From JAXLQL01 sp046331625 (lineage in GTDB: Bacteria; Acidobacteriota; Terriglobia; Bryobacterales; Bryobacteraceae): 64,000 nt of DNA. Where the stretch lies: the NCBI GenBank assembly GCA_046331625.1, contig JAXLQL010000009.1, forward strand, positions 276,613-340,612, read 5' to 3'. A program made the translations under genes and the position numbers. Below the pieces are notes generated by a model, which ran no database searches, was not told the origin of the DNA, and saw only the letters and a list, made by a program, of their open reading frames with translations. Of the stretch, positions 43,410 to 52,244 are shown piece after piece (position 1 is the first letter of the stretch; each line of letters begins with the position of its first letter).

Positions 43410-44795
43410 TCAGGCCTCCTTTTTCCGCCAAAACAAAAATGCCGGGATTCCGGTGAGCACGATCAACAGTCCCGGCCAGGTGTAGCTCGGTTTGTACATG
43501 AGCAGCAGGACTTCGATGGTGCTCGCCAAGGCAATGTACAGCGCCGGCAACAGGGGATAGCCGATGGCGCGGTAGGGCCGCTCCATGCCGGGGCGCTTTG
43601 CGCGCAACACGAATATCCCTGCGATCGTCATCACGTAGAAAAGCAAAACGGCAAATATAACATAGTCGAGCAGATCGCCATAGCTTCCGCTGAGCGTGAG
43701 CAGGCAGGCCCACAGGCACTGTGCCCACAGCGAAATGTCGGGGGTGCGGCGCTCGGGATGAATGTGCGCGGCTTGGCGAAAGAACAGCCCGTCATTGGCC
43801 ATGGCGAAGTAGACGCGTGCGCCGGCGAGTACGAGTCCATTGACGCAGCCGAAGGTGGAGACCATGATCGCCGCGGCCATGATGCTGACACCAATCGGGC
43901 CGAGGATCGCCGCGCCCACGGCGGTTCCGACGCGATCTTGCGGTGCCGACTGGATCGCGTCGAAGGGCAGCACGGTCAGGTAAACCCAGTTCGAAGCCAG
44001 GTAGAGTGCCGATACGATCGAGACGCCGAGACCGAGGGCGAGCGGGACATTGCGGCGCGGATTACGGATCTCGGCGGCGGCGAAGGTGACGTTGTTCCAC
44101 GAGTCCGAGGAGAACAGCGACCCGACCATGGCGACGCCGATCACGCGCAGAGCGTCGAATCCCAAGTGCGAGTTGCCCCAGAAGTTCGAGAAGTTGCGGG
44201 CGACGGCGTCGGAGTTGCGGCCGGCCAGCACGCCGAGCAGGATGAGGCCGAGCAGCGCGCCGGTCTTGGCGATGGTGAAGACGTTCTGCACCATCGCGCC
44301 GAGGCGAACGCCGCGCGTGTTGATCCAGGTGAGGCCGATGAGCACGGCGATGCCCACCAGTTGCTGTGCGGTGAGCCGAAGGGGACCCGCGGAGAGCAGA
44401 ACATTATCAGGCGAGATCCACGGAAAGAACACCGAGGCGAACTTGGCGAACGCGACCGCGACGGCAGCGATGGTTCCTGTTTGGATGACGAGGAACATCG
44501 TCCAGCCATAGAGAAATCCAGGCAGCGGACCGAAGGCTTCTCGCAAGTAGACGTACTGTCCACCGGCGTGCGGCATTGCTGCGGCGAGCTCGCCATAACT
44601 CAGTGCGGCGATCAGAGTGAGCAGCGCGGTGGCGATCCAGGTGCAGAGCAGCAAACCCGGCGACTGCGTCTGCCTGGCGATATCGGCGCTGACGATGAAG
44701 ATGCCCGAGCCGATCATCGATCCCATGACGATGGTGGTGGCTTCGAGCAGCCCGAGGCTCTTCTCGAGCTCTACGTGTTGAGTAGTGTCAGCCAT
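43410..44795 (-). CDS. Amino-acid permease, LAT-type APC family
   Basis: 461 residues, 12 membrane helices predicted. Signature GSMIGSGIFIVSADIAR in helix 1, AALSYGELAAAMPHAGGQYV in helix 2, then YLREAFGPLPGFLYGW, and the amphipathic AAEIRNPRRNVPLALG. This fits the L-type/AAT subgroup. The start ATG at 44795 lies 25 bp inside the end of thiE, with GGAAG just upstream, so it is co-transcribed and probably coupled. Its stop abuts the next permease start. The two permeases are different subgroups, so they likely carry different amino acids or work as importer and exchanger. Confidence 0.86.
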   Translation of the reverse strand: MADTTQHVELEKSLGLLEATTIVMGSMIGSGIFIVSADIARQTQSPGLLLCTWIATALLTLIAALSYGELAAAMPHAGGQYVYLREAFGPLPGFLYGWTMFLVIQTGTIAAVAVAFAKFASVFFPWISPDNVLLSAGPLRLTAQQLVGIAVLIGLTWINTRGVRLGAMVQNVFTIAKTGALLGLILLGVLAGRNSDAVARNFSNFWGNSHLGFDALRVIGVAMVGSLFSSDSWNNVTFAAAEIRNPRRNVPLALGLGVSIVSALYLASNWVYLTVLPFDAIQSAPQDRVGTAVGAAILGPIGVSIMAAAIMVSTFGCVNGLVLAGARVYFAMANDGLFFRQAAHIHPERRTPDISLWAQCLWACLLTLSGSYGDLLDYVIFAVLLFYVMTIAGIFVLRAKRPGMERPYRAIGYPLLPALYIALASTIEVLLLMYKPSYTWPGLLIVLTGIPAFLFWRKKEA

Positions 44796-45403
44796 TCTTC
44801 CATCCGGCGGCGGATCGTATCGCGAGTTGCGTTCACGGGAATCAGGTCACTGATGACGGCGACCGAGTCCGCGCCGGCTTCGAGCACGTCGCGCGCGGAC
44901 TGGCGAGTGATTCCGCCGATGGCGACCACGGGAAGCGCGCTCGACGGACGCCATTCTCGCAAGCGATCGATGCCCACTTCCGGATCCGCCTTCTCCTTGC
45001 TCACTGTGGCGAAGATCGGTCCGATGGCGAGGTAGTCCACCGGTTCGAGCTGCGCGCTGATCAACTGGCGCGCGTTGTGCGTGGAGAATCCAATGGCTGT
45101 GTTCGGCATCAGCTTGCGCACCTTGGCGGGAGGCAGGTCGTCTTGGCCGAGATGGAGCCCGGCGCCCAGCATCATGGCGAGGTCCGCGCGGTCATTCACC
45201 ACGAACTGCGCATGGAAGCGATAGCAGATCTCCGCGATGCGTTCGGCCACCGCGACATCGTCGCGCGAGGGCGGGCGCTTGCAACGCCACTGCAGGATCT
45301 CGGCGCCAGCGCGCGCCATGCCGTCAGCCGCATCTTCGATGGGACACTTGCGGCGTTCGAGCAAGTCGACGTCGAGGATCGGGTACAGGCGCGGGAGCTT
45401 CAT
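44771..45403 (-). CDS. thiE: Thiamine-phosphate synthase
   Basis: 210 residues, cytoplasmic TIM barrel joining hydroxymethylpyrimidine-PP and thiazole phosphate to make thiamine phosphate. Start ATG 45403 overlaps the peptidase stop (ATGA). Motifs: EILQWRCKRPPSRD (usual Q-x-R-x-K), FVVNDRADLA, HLGQDDLP, IGFSTHN, DYLAIGPIFATVSKEK (the G-P-x-F-x-T-x-x-K loop that binds pyrophosphate) and PVVAIGGIT. All positions expected for activity look present. It is unusual for thiE to sit between a peptidase and amino-acid permeases with no other thi genes. No TPP riboswitch is visible upstream, so it would follow the operon's own control. Confidence 0.9.
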   Translation of the reverse strand: MKLPRLYPILDVDLLERRKCPIEDAADGMARAGAEILQWRCKRPPSRDDVAVAERIAEICYRFHAQFVVNDRADLAMMLGAGLHLGQDDLPPAKVRKLMPNTAIGFSTHNARQLISAQLEPVDYLAIGPIFATVSKEKADPEVGIDRLREWRPSSALPVVAIGGITRQSARDVLEAGADSVAVISDLIPVNATRDTIRRRMEEWLTLLNT

Positions 45404-47541
45404 CGCAGGTACCTCGCGAACCATTCGGTAGTTCGGCGTAGGGCGTCGATCCAGCTCTCGTCGCGCACGAAACCGTGGTCCTCTTCGGGATAGAAGATCT
45501 GGCCGAAGTCTTTGCCTTCCTGAATCATCTTCTCGCTGAGCTGCACGGCGTCTTGGAAGAGGACGTTCGAGTCGACCATGCCATGCACGATGAGCAGGTG
45601 GTTCTTCACTTTGTGCGAAAACAAAATCGGCGAACTGCGTCGATACGCTTCGGGGTACCGAGTGGGAGTGTGGAGGCGCTCCACCGTGTAGCCTTCGTTG
45701 TAGTTTTCCCAGTCATTCACCGAGGCCCAACCGGATCCCGCTTTGAACGTGTCAGGCGAGAGGAACATCGCCATGTTGGTCATGAACCCGCCATAGCTCA
45801 CGCCCCAGATACCGAGGCGGTCCATGTCTATGTTGCCCAGCGAGCCCATGTAGTCGACGGCCCCGAGCACGTCTTCGAGATCCGGACCGCCCATGTGCAG
45901 ATACACGCCAGCGCGCCACGCGCGGCCGTATCCAGTGGAGCCCCGATAGTCGAGGTCCATGATCACGTAGCCTTGATTTGCCAGGTAGGCGTTGTAGACG
46001 TAGCGGAGCACGTTGTAGCTTCCCCACTGTTCGAGAACGCTGGTAGCGTATCCGGCGCCGTGGATGAAGAACACACACGGCCATTTCTTGGAGCGGTCAG
46101 TGAGCGTGTACCCGGGCGGCAGCAGGATCTTAGCCTTTACCGTCTGCTTGTCAACTTCGGATGGGAAACTCACGAACTGCGTCTTCGGCCACGAGAGCGT
46201 GTGGAACTCGGGCTTGGCGGAAGTGGTCACGCGATTCTCGCCTACCCACAGGTCGAAGGGATTGTCGAGGTCGGCCAGCCGCCAGGCGACGTGCTTGCCG
46301 TCTTCGGAGGTCAGCCCGTCATTGATGCCCGTACGTTTGGAGAGCTTCTCCTTGCCGGTGCCATCGGGTTTGATGCGATAGAACTGGCGCTGGCTAGTGG
46401 CGTCTTCGGTGGAACTGAAGTAGAGCCAATCGCCGATCCACTGCGGCGGGTGCGTGAACATCTCACCGCGCACTTCGAAGTTTCCCTTGGTCACTTGCGT
46501 GATCGCGCCGCCGGCTGCCGGCACGCGATAGAGGTGCGCGAAACCATCGCGTTCGCTGGTGAACCAGACCTGCTTCGAGTCGGGCGACCATCCCGCCTCG
46601 GAATCGTAGATCCACGCGGGGTCCGATTCGTCGGAAACAATTTTGGCCTTTCCTGTTTTGGCGTCGGCCACCGCGATCTGGATGCGCTTGCGGAGCGCGT
46701 CGCTGGTCACCATGAGCAGTTTGGTCGAATCGGGAGACCAGACGGGAAAGTTCGGATACGTGCGCCCGGAGATGCTCCCTTTTTCGAGCGCGGTGGCTTT
46801 GCCGCCTTGTGCCGGGACAACGTAGAAGGCGAAGTCCGTCGGATCGTCGCCCGCCACCTGGCGCGTGAACGAACCGGCGGTGACGAAGCGGCCCGAGTAG
46901 TTCGGCAGAGGCATGGTGCGGCCATTGCCACGACGCACCATATAGGCGATCATGCGCCCATCGTCAGACCATTCGTAGGCGGCTAGCCGGCCGCCTTCCA
47001 CGTCGGTTACCTGCCAGAGTTGGCCGTTGCCAAGATCCTGCACGACGACTTGCCCGCCTCGATTCGATGCGAGCTTCTTGCCATCAGGCGAAAACTTCGG
47101 CTGCGACTCGCCAGCCTTGGTTCGCGTGAGTCGGAACGGAGGCTTGCTGCCATCGGTGGGGACAATGAAGAGATCGCCCTTGTAGGCGAACGCCGCTTGC
47201 GTGCCGTCATACGAGAGCGCGAAGCTGCCGAGGCCGGCATCGGGCATCTTGTGGCCTTTGAGTCGCGAGTCTTTGTCGTCTTCGGCGGTGAGGAGTTCGT
47301 CTTGAAACGAGGTGAGGTCAGTGAGGCGGACGCGCTTGTTCTGGTCTGGATGATAGGCGTAGAGATCGAGGAAGCGATTGCCTTGTTCGTTCCAGAGGAA
47401 CGCTAGCGTGTGACCTTGTCGCGACCACTCGAGGCGGTCCGGCAAGGTGCCCCACATGTAAGGACGCGTGTAGAGGCGTTCGAGCGAAGGGAACTCGGCC
47501 CGCAATGCGGTGGTGGCGATCAGCACCCAGACAAAGCGCAC
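45400..47541 (-). CDS. S9-family prolyl/dipeptidyl peptidase, secreted
   Basis: 713 residues. GTG start at 47541 gives signal peptide MRFVWVLIATTALRA. An N-terminal propeller (about 30-440, with repeats such as SQPKFSPDGKKLASNRGG and TYPNFPVWSPDSTKLLMVTS) is followed by an alpha/beta-hydrolase domain. The triad is complete: Ser582 in GVSYGGFMTN, Asp657 in HGMVDSNVLF and His689 in PEEDHGFVR, the order and spacing of DPP-IV-type enzymes. It would release dipeptides or small peptides in the periplasm. It lies 34 bp after an esterase gene and is coupled to thiE by ATGA; downstream permeases could take in the products. Confidence 0.92.
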   Translation of the reverse strand: MRFVWVLIATTALRAEFPSLERLYTRPYMWGTLPDRLEWSRQGHTLAFLWNEQGNRFLDLYAYHPDQNKRVRLTDLTSFQDELLTAEDDKDSRLKGHKMPDAGLGSFALSYDGTQAAFAYKGDLFIVPTDGSKPPFRLTRTKAGESQPKFSPDGKKLASNRGGQVVVQDLGNGQLWQVTDVEGGRLAAYEWSDDGRMIAYMVRRGNGRTMPLPNYSGRFVTAGSFTRQVAGDDPTDFAFYVVPAQGGKATALEKGSISGRTYPNFPVWSPDSTKLLMVTSDALRKRIQIAVADAKTGKAKIVSDESDPAWIYDSEAGWSPDSKQVWFTSERDGFAHLYRVPAAGGAITQVTKGNFEVRGEMFTHPPQWIGDWLYFSSTEDATSQRQFYRIKPDGTGKEKLSKRTGINDGLTSEDGKHVAWRLADLDNPFDLWVGENRVTTSAKPEFHTLSWPKTQFVSFPSEVDKQTVKAKILLPPGYTLTDRSKKWPCVFFIHGAGYATSVLEQWGSYNVLRYVYNAYLANQGYVIMDLDYRGSTGYGRAWRAGVYLHMGGPDLEDVLGAVDYMGSLGNIDMDRLGIWGVSYGGFMTNMAMFLSPDTFKAGSGWASVNDWENYNEGYTVERLHTPTRYPEAYRRSSPILFSHKVKNHLLIVHGMVDSNVLFQDAVQLSEKMIQEGKDFGQIFYPEEDHGFVRDESWIDALRRTTEWFARYLR

Positions 47542-47575
47542 AATAGGGATATCATCTCACGGGGCGGCTCGGGGT

Positions 47576-48448
47576 CTAGCGAGAAGCCGTCGCCGGCGGA
47601 GCAGCGGAGAGCAGCTTCATGTCCGCGAGCCATTCCTGGAACCGCTGCGTCCAGCCCGTCACCGGCAGCGGACGATTGCGCATCCCGAAGCCGTGTCCGC
47701 CATGCGCGTAGACGTGCATCTCGGCGGAGACGCCGGCCTTCTTGAGTCCGATGTAGTAGCTGGCGCTGCGCTCGGCGCTGAGCTTGTCATCGTCGGCGTG
47801 CACCAGGAACGCGGGCGGCGCATCGGCCGGGATCTTCCATGTGGCTGTCTCGATGCCTGGATAGACGAGCACCTGAAAATCGGGCCGCGAACTCAGGCGC
47901 TCCAACGGATCGCTCGCATCGGGCTTGCCGACTTCGAAGCGCGTCGCCGCGAATCCGGTCACACCGCCCCCGGCGGAAAAGCCCATCATTCCGATCCGCG
48001 CGGGATCGATGCCCCATTCGCGTGCGCGGCTGCGGACCAAGCGCACGGCACGTTGCGCGTCCTGCAACGCGTGGACCTCAACCTTATAGTCATGCCCTTC
48101 GGTGCGCGCCAACCGGTACTTCAGAATGAAGCCGGCCACTCCGATGCTATTGAGCCAGCTCATGACATCGTAGCCTTCGTGATCGATCGCCAGGTAGCGA
48201 TGTCCGCCGCCGGGCGCCACGATCACCGCCGCGCCGGTGGCCTTGTCCGCGGAAGGAAGGTAGGCCAAAACAGAAGGGTCATGAATGTTTGAAACAGCAC
48301 GGTTGTGTGTTGTTTCGGACCCGCGCTCGGTCACTACTTCTTTGATGGCGATTCCCTCGAATCCCGGGGGACCTCCCTTCCACAAGCGGATCTCTTGCTG
48401 CGCGGCCAGGGGCAGCGTCAACATCGCGGCGACCGTGAAAAAACGCAT
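47576..48448 (-). CDS. Secreted alpha/beta-hydrolase, acetylxylan esterase-like
   Basis: 290 residues from ATG 48448 (signal peptide MRFFTVAAMLTLPLAAQ); the longer upstream frame antisense to the aminotransferase is not used. Oxyanion region PGGGHRYLAIDHEGYDVMSW, nucleophile motif MGFSAGGG with Ser158, acid in VHADDDKLS and base in HGGHGFGMRN give a full triad. This pattern fits the BD-FAE/XynB-like esterase group that removes acetyl or feruloyl groups from plant polysaccharides. It is divergent from the aminotransferase (36 bp apart) and heads the run of six minus-strand genes, so that gap likely contains the operon promoter. Confidence 0.86.
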   Translation of the reverse strand: MRFFTVAAMLTLPLAAQQEIRLWKGGPPGFEGIAIKEVVTERGSETTHNRAVSNIHDPSVLAYLPSADKATGAAVIVAPGGGHRYLAIDHEGYDVMSWLNSIGVAGFILKYRLARTEGHDYKVEVHALQDAQRAVRLVRSRAREWGIDPARIGMMGFSAGGGVTGFAATRFEVGKPDASDPLERLSSRPDFQVLVYPGIETATWKIPADAPPAFLVHADDDKLSAERSASYYIGLKKAGVSAEMHVYAHGGHGFGMRNRPLPVTGWTQRFQEWLADMKLLSAAPPATASR

Positions 48449-48484
48449 GCGGGAATCATAGCAGGGCGTAGCTACACTGAACAC

Positions 48485-49649
48485 ATGGCGCAGATTTCGG
48501 CATCGGCACGCGAAGTGAAGTACTCTCGGATCCGTGAGCTGGCAGAGATTGCGATGGGCATGGACGGAGTGCTTCGGCTCTACTTCGGCGAGTCGAACCT
48601 GCCCACACCCGATTTCATCAAAGAAGCCGCGGCTCGAGCCATGCGTGATGGATTCACCTACTACACCGAGAACGCAGGGCTGCCTTCGCTCCGCCGCGCG
48701 CTCGCCGATTATTATGCGCGCATGCACGGCGTGGCGCTCGATCCGATGAGCCAGATCGTGGTGACCACCAGCGGCGTGCAGGCGCTCAACGTCGGTATCC
48801 GCTGCGTGCTCGATCCGGGTGATGAAGCACTGGTGCTCACTCCGGCGTGGCCCAACGGGACCGAGATTATCCGCATGTGCAATGCGGTTCCGCGCCAGAT
48901 CGCGCAGCCGGTGGTGGATGGGCGCTACGCGATCGACTTCGACGCGCTCGAAGCCGCAGTGACTCCGCGCACTCGCCTGCTCCTATACACTTCGCCGTCG
49001 AACCCACTGGGATGGGTGGCCACGGTTGAGGAACAGCAGCGCTTGCTCGAATTCGCACGCAAGCACGGGCTGTGGCTCATGGCCGACGAAGTCTACGAGC
49101 GCCTCTGGTATGAAGGTGATGGCGGCGCGGTTCCATCGATATTGAAGCTAGCGTCACCCGAGGACGCGGTGATCGTGGTGCAGTCCTTTTCGAAGAGCTA
49201 CTGCATGACGGGATGGCGCGTGGGCTGGATCGTCTCGCGGCCTGACTTGGCCAAACGCGCCGGCGAGTTAAATGAGTTCATCATCTCTCACGCTCCGAGC
49301 TTTGCCCAGAAAGCCGCCGAGACGGCGTTGGCCGACGGCGAACCGTTCGTGCATGAAATGGTGTCGCGACTGCGGGCGAACCGCGATTTCTGCGTAGAGG
49401 CAATGAACCGGATGCCGGGCGTTTCGGTGCCGAGTCCGGATGGCGCGTTCTACCTGTTCGCGCGCGTGGCCGGCCTCGGCGATTCATTCGAGTTCTGCAA
49501 GCGGATCCTCATGGAGACCAAGGTGGGGCTTGCCCCCGGCGTCTTTCGGCGCTGGTGGCGAAGGCTCGTTCCGGGTTTGTTATGCCGGAGATCGTACGGT
49601 GCTCGGCTAAGCCATGGAGCGCTTGGGCATGTTCCTGTCTGAAAAATGA
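48485..49649 (+). pseudogene. Class I aminotransferase with frameshifted C-terminus
   Basis: About 350 residues match a PLP-dependent fold-type I aminotransferase: YYTENAGLPSLRRALADYYA, TSGVQALNVGI, YTSPSNPLGWVATVEEQQRL, WLMADEVYERL, and SFSKSYCMTGWRVGWIVSRP with the PLP lysine. After LAPGV the frame gains an extra T (TCTTTC at 49542-49547). The true continuation in the next frame is FGAGGEGSFRVCYAGDRTVL, then TAA at 49608-49610, then AMERLGMFLSEK up to a stop at 49647-49649. In the frame as given, translation instead ends at 49642 with a junk tail. The Arg of FRVCYA usually grips the substrate carboxylate, so the frameshifted product should be inactive. An indel error could explain one change, not the TAA. 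Confidence 0.78.
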
Positions 49650-49699
49650 GCGAGGCGGAACCGCGAAGCTCCGCCTCGCCGACGCGTCATGTCAACGCG

Positions 49700-50953
49700 T
49701 CACAAGGAACGGAGGAACGCAATCAGATCCTGCCTTTGCGCGGGCGTGAGCGCATTGAAGCCGGTCACCACGGCATGCGCTTCCGACCCGGGCGAATCGT
49801 GCAAGCGGACAGCCTCCACGAGATCGCGCGTGCGGCCATCGTGCAGGAAGAAAATTCGCTGGCCGAGACCCCACAGTGGCGCTGTACGCCAATCATCACC
49901 GCGTGCGTCGCCTTGATCGATGCCGTCATTGAGCGCACCGCCCATTCGGTGGATCGCGAGATCAGAATAGAGCCGCACGGGCTGGTTGTTCAACGCAGGG
50001 ACCGAGGATCGGCCAGTTTGCAGTGAAGGCGTGTGACAGGCGGCGCAGCCTACTTGATCGAAAACCTGTCTGCCCCGATCGGCTGCGGGATTCGGCTCTG
50101 GGCGCGGAGGCGCCAGATAGCGCATGAATTGCGTGAAGAGCTCGACGTCAGAGTAGGCGCTGGTGGCAATGTTCGAGTGATCCTCGGGCGACGCGGTGGT
50201 GACGCAGGCCGGATCCTCTTCGCGCTCCTGCGGGAACAGATCATTCGTTACGCCGACCTCGACATTGTAGGCTTCGCCCGAGAAGATCGCGAGCGACTTG
50301 TTCTGCGCCTTCCATCCGAACCGGGTGATGGTGCCGTCGTTTCCGTTGGTGTTGAAGCGGCCGGCGATGCCGAGGGCTTGCCTGCGCGCGGCGGTGGCCG
50401 CAAGATTGGCCCGCAACGCGGAGTCGGAAATGGCTTCGATCAGTCCGAGCCCGTAGACGGGCGTGGGAATACGGAACGTGAGGTTGGCCATCTGGGTAAA
50501 ATCCGGCTGCTGGATCTTGCACGCCCCCGGAGCATCGCCGCGCCCTGCAATGGTGAACAACGCGTGGACCCCGCCATCGGGCGAGCCATCCGGCCGGCGG
50601 CGGAAGCGCACCACGCGCACCGGACCATCGGCGCTCAGGAAGCCAGGCACCTTGTTGGTAGCGCCCATTTTCGTGGCCACGGCGATTTGGGGATTGAGGA
50701 CCGGGCTCGTGCCCCCGGTTGACGGATGTGCGTGACAGCCGCCACAGCTATCGAGGTTGAAGCGTGGGCCCAACCCTTCGGCAACCCCGTCGGCCTCGTC
50801 AAAAGCTGTCTTTCCGCGTTCGAAGATCGAGATCTCGGCGCCTGACAAGTTGCGAAGCGGCGCACCGGCCGCGGGAGGTGTGCGCCTCGGTCCCGGATCG
50901 GTCTGCGCCGCTAGCGCGAGCGCAAAAACCAAAATGATGCTCGTTTGTTTCAT
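49700..50953 (-). CDS. Di-heme oxidoreductase (thiol oxidoreductase-like)
   Basis: 417 residues from ATG 50953 with GGAGAG just upstream. Signal peptide MKQTSIILVFALALAAQ. Two c-type heme sites: CGGCH at 70-74 and CAACH at 303-307, in the layout of the DHOR/DUF1111 family (also related to MauG and di-heme peroxidases). Other family strings are LGPRFNLDSCGGCH, RIPTPVYGLGLIEAI, RFGWKAQ and LYSDLAIHRMG. It acts in the periplasm as an electron-transfer or oxidase-like protein; substrate unknown. It is divergent from the sigma-like remnant with about 260 bp between. Iron or redox control cannot be judged here. Confidence 0.86.
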   Translation of the reverse strand: MKQTSIILVFALALAAQTDPGPRRTPPAAGAPLRNLSGAEISIFERGKTAFDEADGVAEGLGPRFNLDSCGGCHAHPSTGGTSPVLNPQIAVATKMGATNKVPGFLSADGPVRVVRFRRRPDGSPDGGVHALFTIAGRGDAPGACKIQQPDFTQMANLTFRIPTPVYGLGLIEAISDSALRANLAATAARRQALGIAGRFNTNGNDGTITRFGWKAQNKSLAIFSGEAYNVEVGVTNDLFPQEREEDPACVTTASPEDHSNIATSAYSDVELFTQFMRYLAPPRPEPNPAADRGRQVFDQVGCAACHTPSLQTGRSSVPALNNQPVRLYSDLAIHRMGGALNDGIDQGDARGDDWRTAPLWGLGQRIFFLHDGRTRDLVEAVRLHDSPGSEAHAVVTGFNALTPAQRQDLIAFLRSL

Positions 50954-51172
50954 GTTCTCTCCTTCGGTCCCGATCCCTTCGTCGTCAGAGCCGGTCCGGT
51001 GCGGCGGGCGCGGGCGTGTGGCCAGCCCGCCGCTTGGCCGTTTGCTTCTCGCCAGAGGGATCATCATTCTTGCGAGTGGCTCGAAGCGCTCTTGATTCCA
51101 TTCAACAGGCTCTTCGTAAAGTTTCAGCACCTGCAAAGTGCCAAAATTGTTAGGCGAAGGTAAAGATGGTGA

Positions 51173-51198
51173 GTACTGGGTAAAATCCCGTGCAGTAC
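51173..51198 (+). other. Hairpin-forming leader element
   Basis: GTACTG (51173-51178) pairs with CAGTAC (51193-51198), and a longer imperfect stem can extend outwards through TAGGCG near 51151 and CGCCTA at 51198-51203. It lies between the divergent di-heme gene and the sigma-like remnant, just before the latter's start. Role unknown. Confidence 0.35.
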
Positions 51199-51214
51199 GC
51201 CTACCTTTTGCGAT

Positions 51215-51499
51215 ATGAAGGTAAGGAGAGACAGCCGCACTGTGATTCAGCCCCTGTACCTACCTCTGTTCGATCGCGACTTGGCTACGGCCGAGGCGAA
51301 GTATCGCGCACTGCACACCAACCTAGTCGAGTACTTCGAACACAACGATGCCGAGCGGGCAGCAGGTCTGGCTGACGAGACCATCGTCCACGTGTCAAGC
51401 CGGCGGCGCGGAGGCGGCGATTCGTGCGAGAGTGAATGCCTGGGGATTGCGAGTCTGATGGTCCGCGCCTGCCGGACCTCGGCTGGGGTCTCAGGCTGA
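51215..51499 (+). pseudogene. Remnant of a short sigma-factor-like gene
   Basis: The frame from ATG 51215 contains LFDRDLATAEAKYRALHTNL then VEYFEHNDAERAAGLADETI, which resembles the region-2-like opening of small acidobacterial sigma-related proteins (pattern R-L-x-x-F-F-x-x-x-G, then L-A-D-E-T-I-x-R-V). After VHV the frame turns into low-complexity arginine/glycine sequence, while the +1-shifted frame gives QAGGAEAAIRARVNAWGLRV and then stops. So it looks truncated and shifted. It could also be a real small unknown gene of 94 residues; the family similarity is from memory. The response regulator begins 16 bp further on. Confidence 0.42.
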
Positions 51500-51515
51500 A
51501 CGCGAATCGACATCC

Positions 51516-52244
51516 ATGACATCGAGCGAATCCGCGGAACGAGCGCGCCTGCTGCTGATCGAAGACGACCAGCGCCTTTGCCGGCTGGTGAAAGACTACC
51601 TGGAAGAGATGGGCTACTCGGTTTCCATGGCACACACGGGACCGGCAGGACTCGAATTGGCGCTGCGCGAATCTTTCAACGCCATCATTCTGGATGTGAT
51701 GCTTCCTGGCATGGACGGCTTCGAGGTGCTCCGGCGGCTGCGCACGCATTCGAATGTCCCGGTGCTGATGCTCACGGGCCGGGGCGAAGAAGCCGACCGC
51801 ATCGTGGGGCTGGAAATGGGCGCCGACGATTACCTGCCCAAGACGTTTTCCACGCGCGAGCTGCTGGCGCGATTGCGGGCGGTGTTGCGACGGTCGATTC
51901 TTTCCAGCGAGCAGACGCTCGACCGCAAGATGATTCCAGTGGTGGTGGGCGCGCTGGTGATCGACCCCGCTTCGCACACGGCTACGCTGCGTGACGCGCC
52001 GATGCAGCTCACGCGGCAGGAGTTCGATCTGCTGCTTTCCCTGGCGCGGTCGGCCGGACGCGTCAAGACTCGCGAGCAGTTGCTGCTCGAAGTGGCCGAT
52101 CGCGATTTTGAAGGCTTTGACCGCTCGATCGACGTGCATATTTCCTCGTTGCGCAAGAAGCTGGGCGACGACGCGAAGTTCCCGCAGTGGATCGAGACCG
52201 TGCGCGGCGTGGGCTATCTTTTCAAAAAGCAGGAAGGCTCATGA
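51516..52244 (+). CDS. OmpR-family response regulator (CpxR-like)
   Basis: 242 residues. Receiver domain with acidic pair at RLLLIEDDQR, phosphorylation site Asp60 in IILDVMLPGMDG, Thr/Ser in VLMLTGRG and Lys in DYLPKTFSTREL. The C-terminal winged-helix DNA-binding domain (about 140-240) has LTRQEFDLLLSLARSAGRVK then REQLLLEV and FDRSIDVHISSLRKKLGDD. It binds DNA when phosphorylated by the histidine kinase encoded next, to which it is joined by an ATGA overlap. Closest in style to CpxR-type regulators of envelope stress. Its targets are unknown. Confidence 0.92.
   Translation: MTSSESAERARLLLIEDDQRLCRLVKDYLEEMGYSVSMAHTGPAGLELALRESFNAIILDVMLPGMDGFEVLRRLRTHSNVPVLMLTGRGEEADRIVGLEMGADDYLPKTFSTRELLARLRAVLRRSILSSEQTLDRKMIPVVVGALVIDPASHTATLRDAPMQLTRQEFDLLLSLARSAGRVKTREQLLLEVADRDFEGFDRSIDVHISSLRKKLGDDAKFPQWIETVRGVGYLFKKQEGS

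Noticed and set aside
44771..47600. TPP riboswitch near thiE
   Set aside because: thiE is inside an operon with overlapping genes; no CUGAGA-type conserved core was seen upstream.
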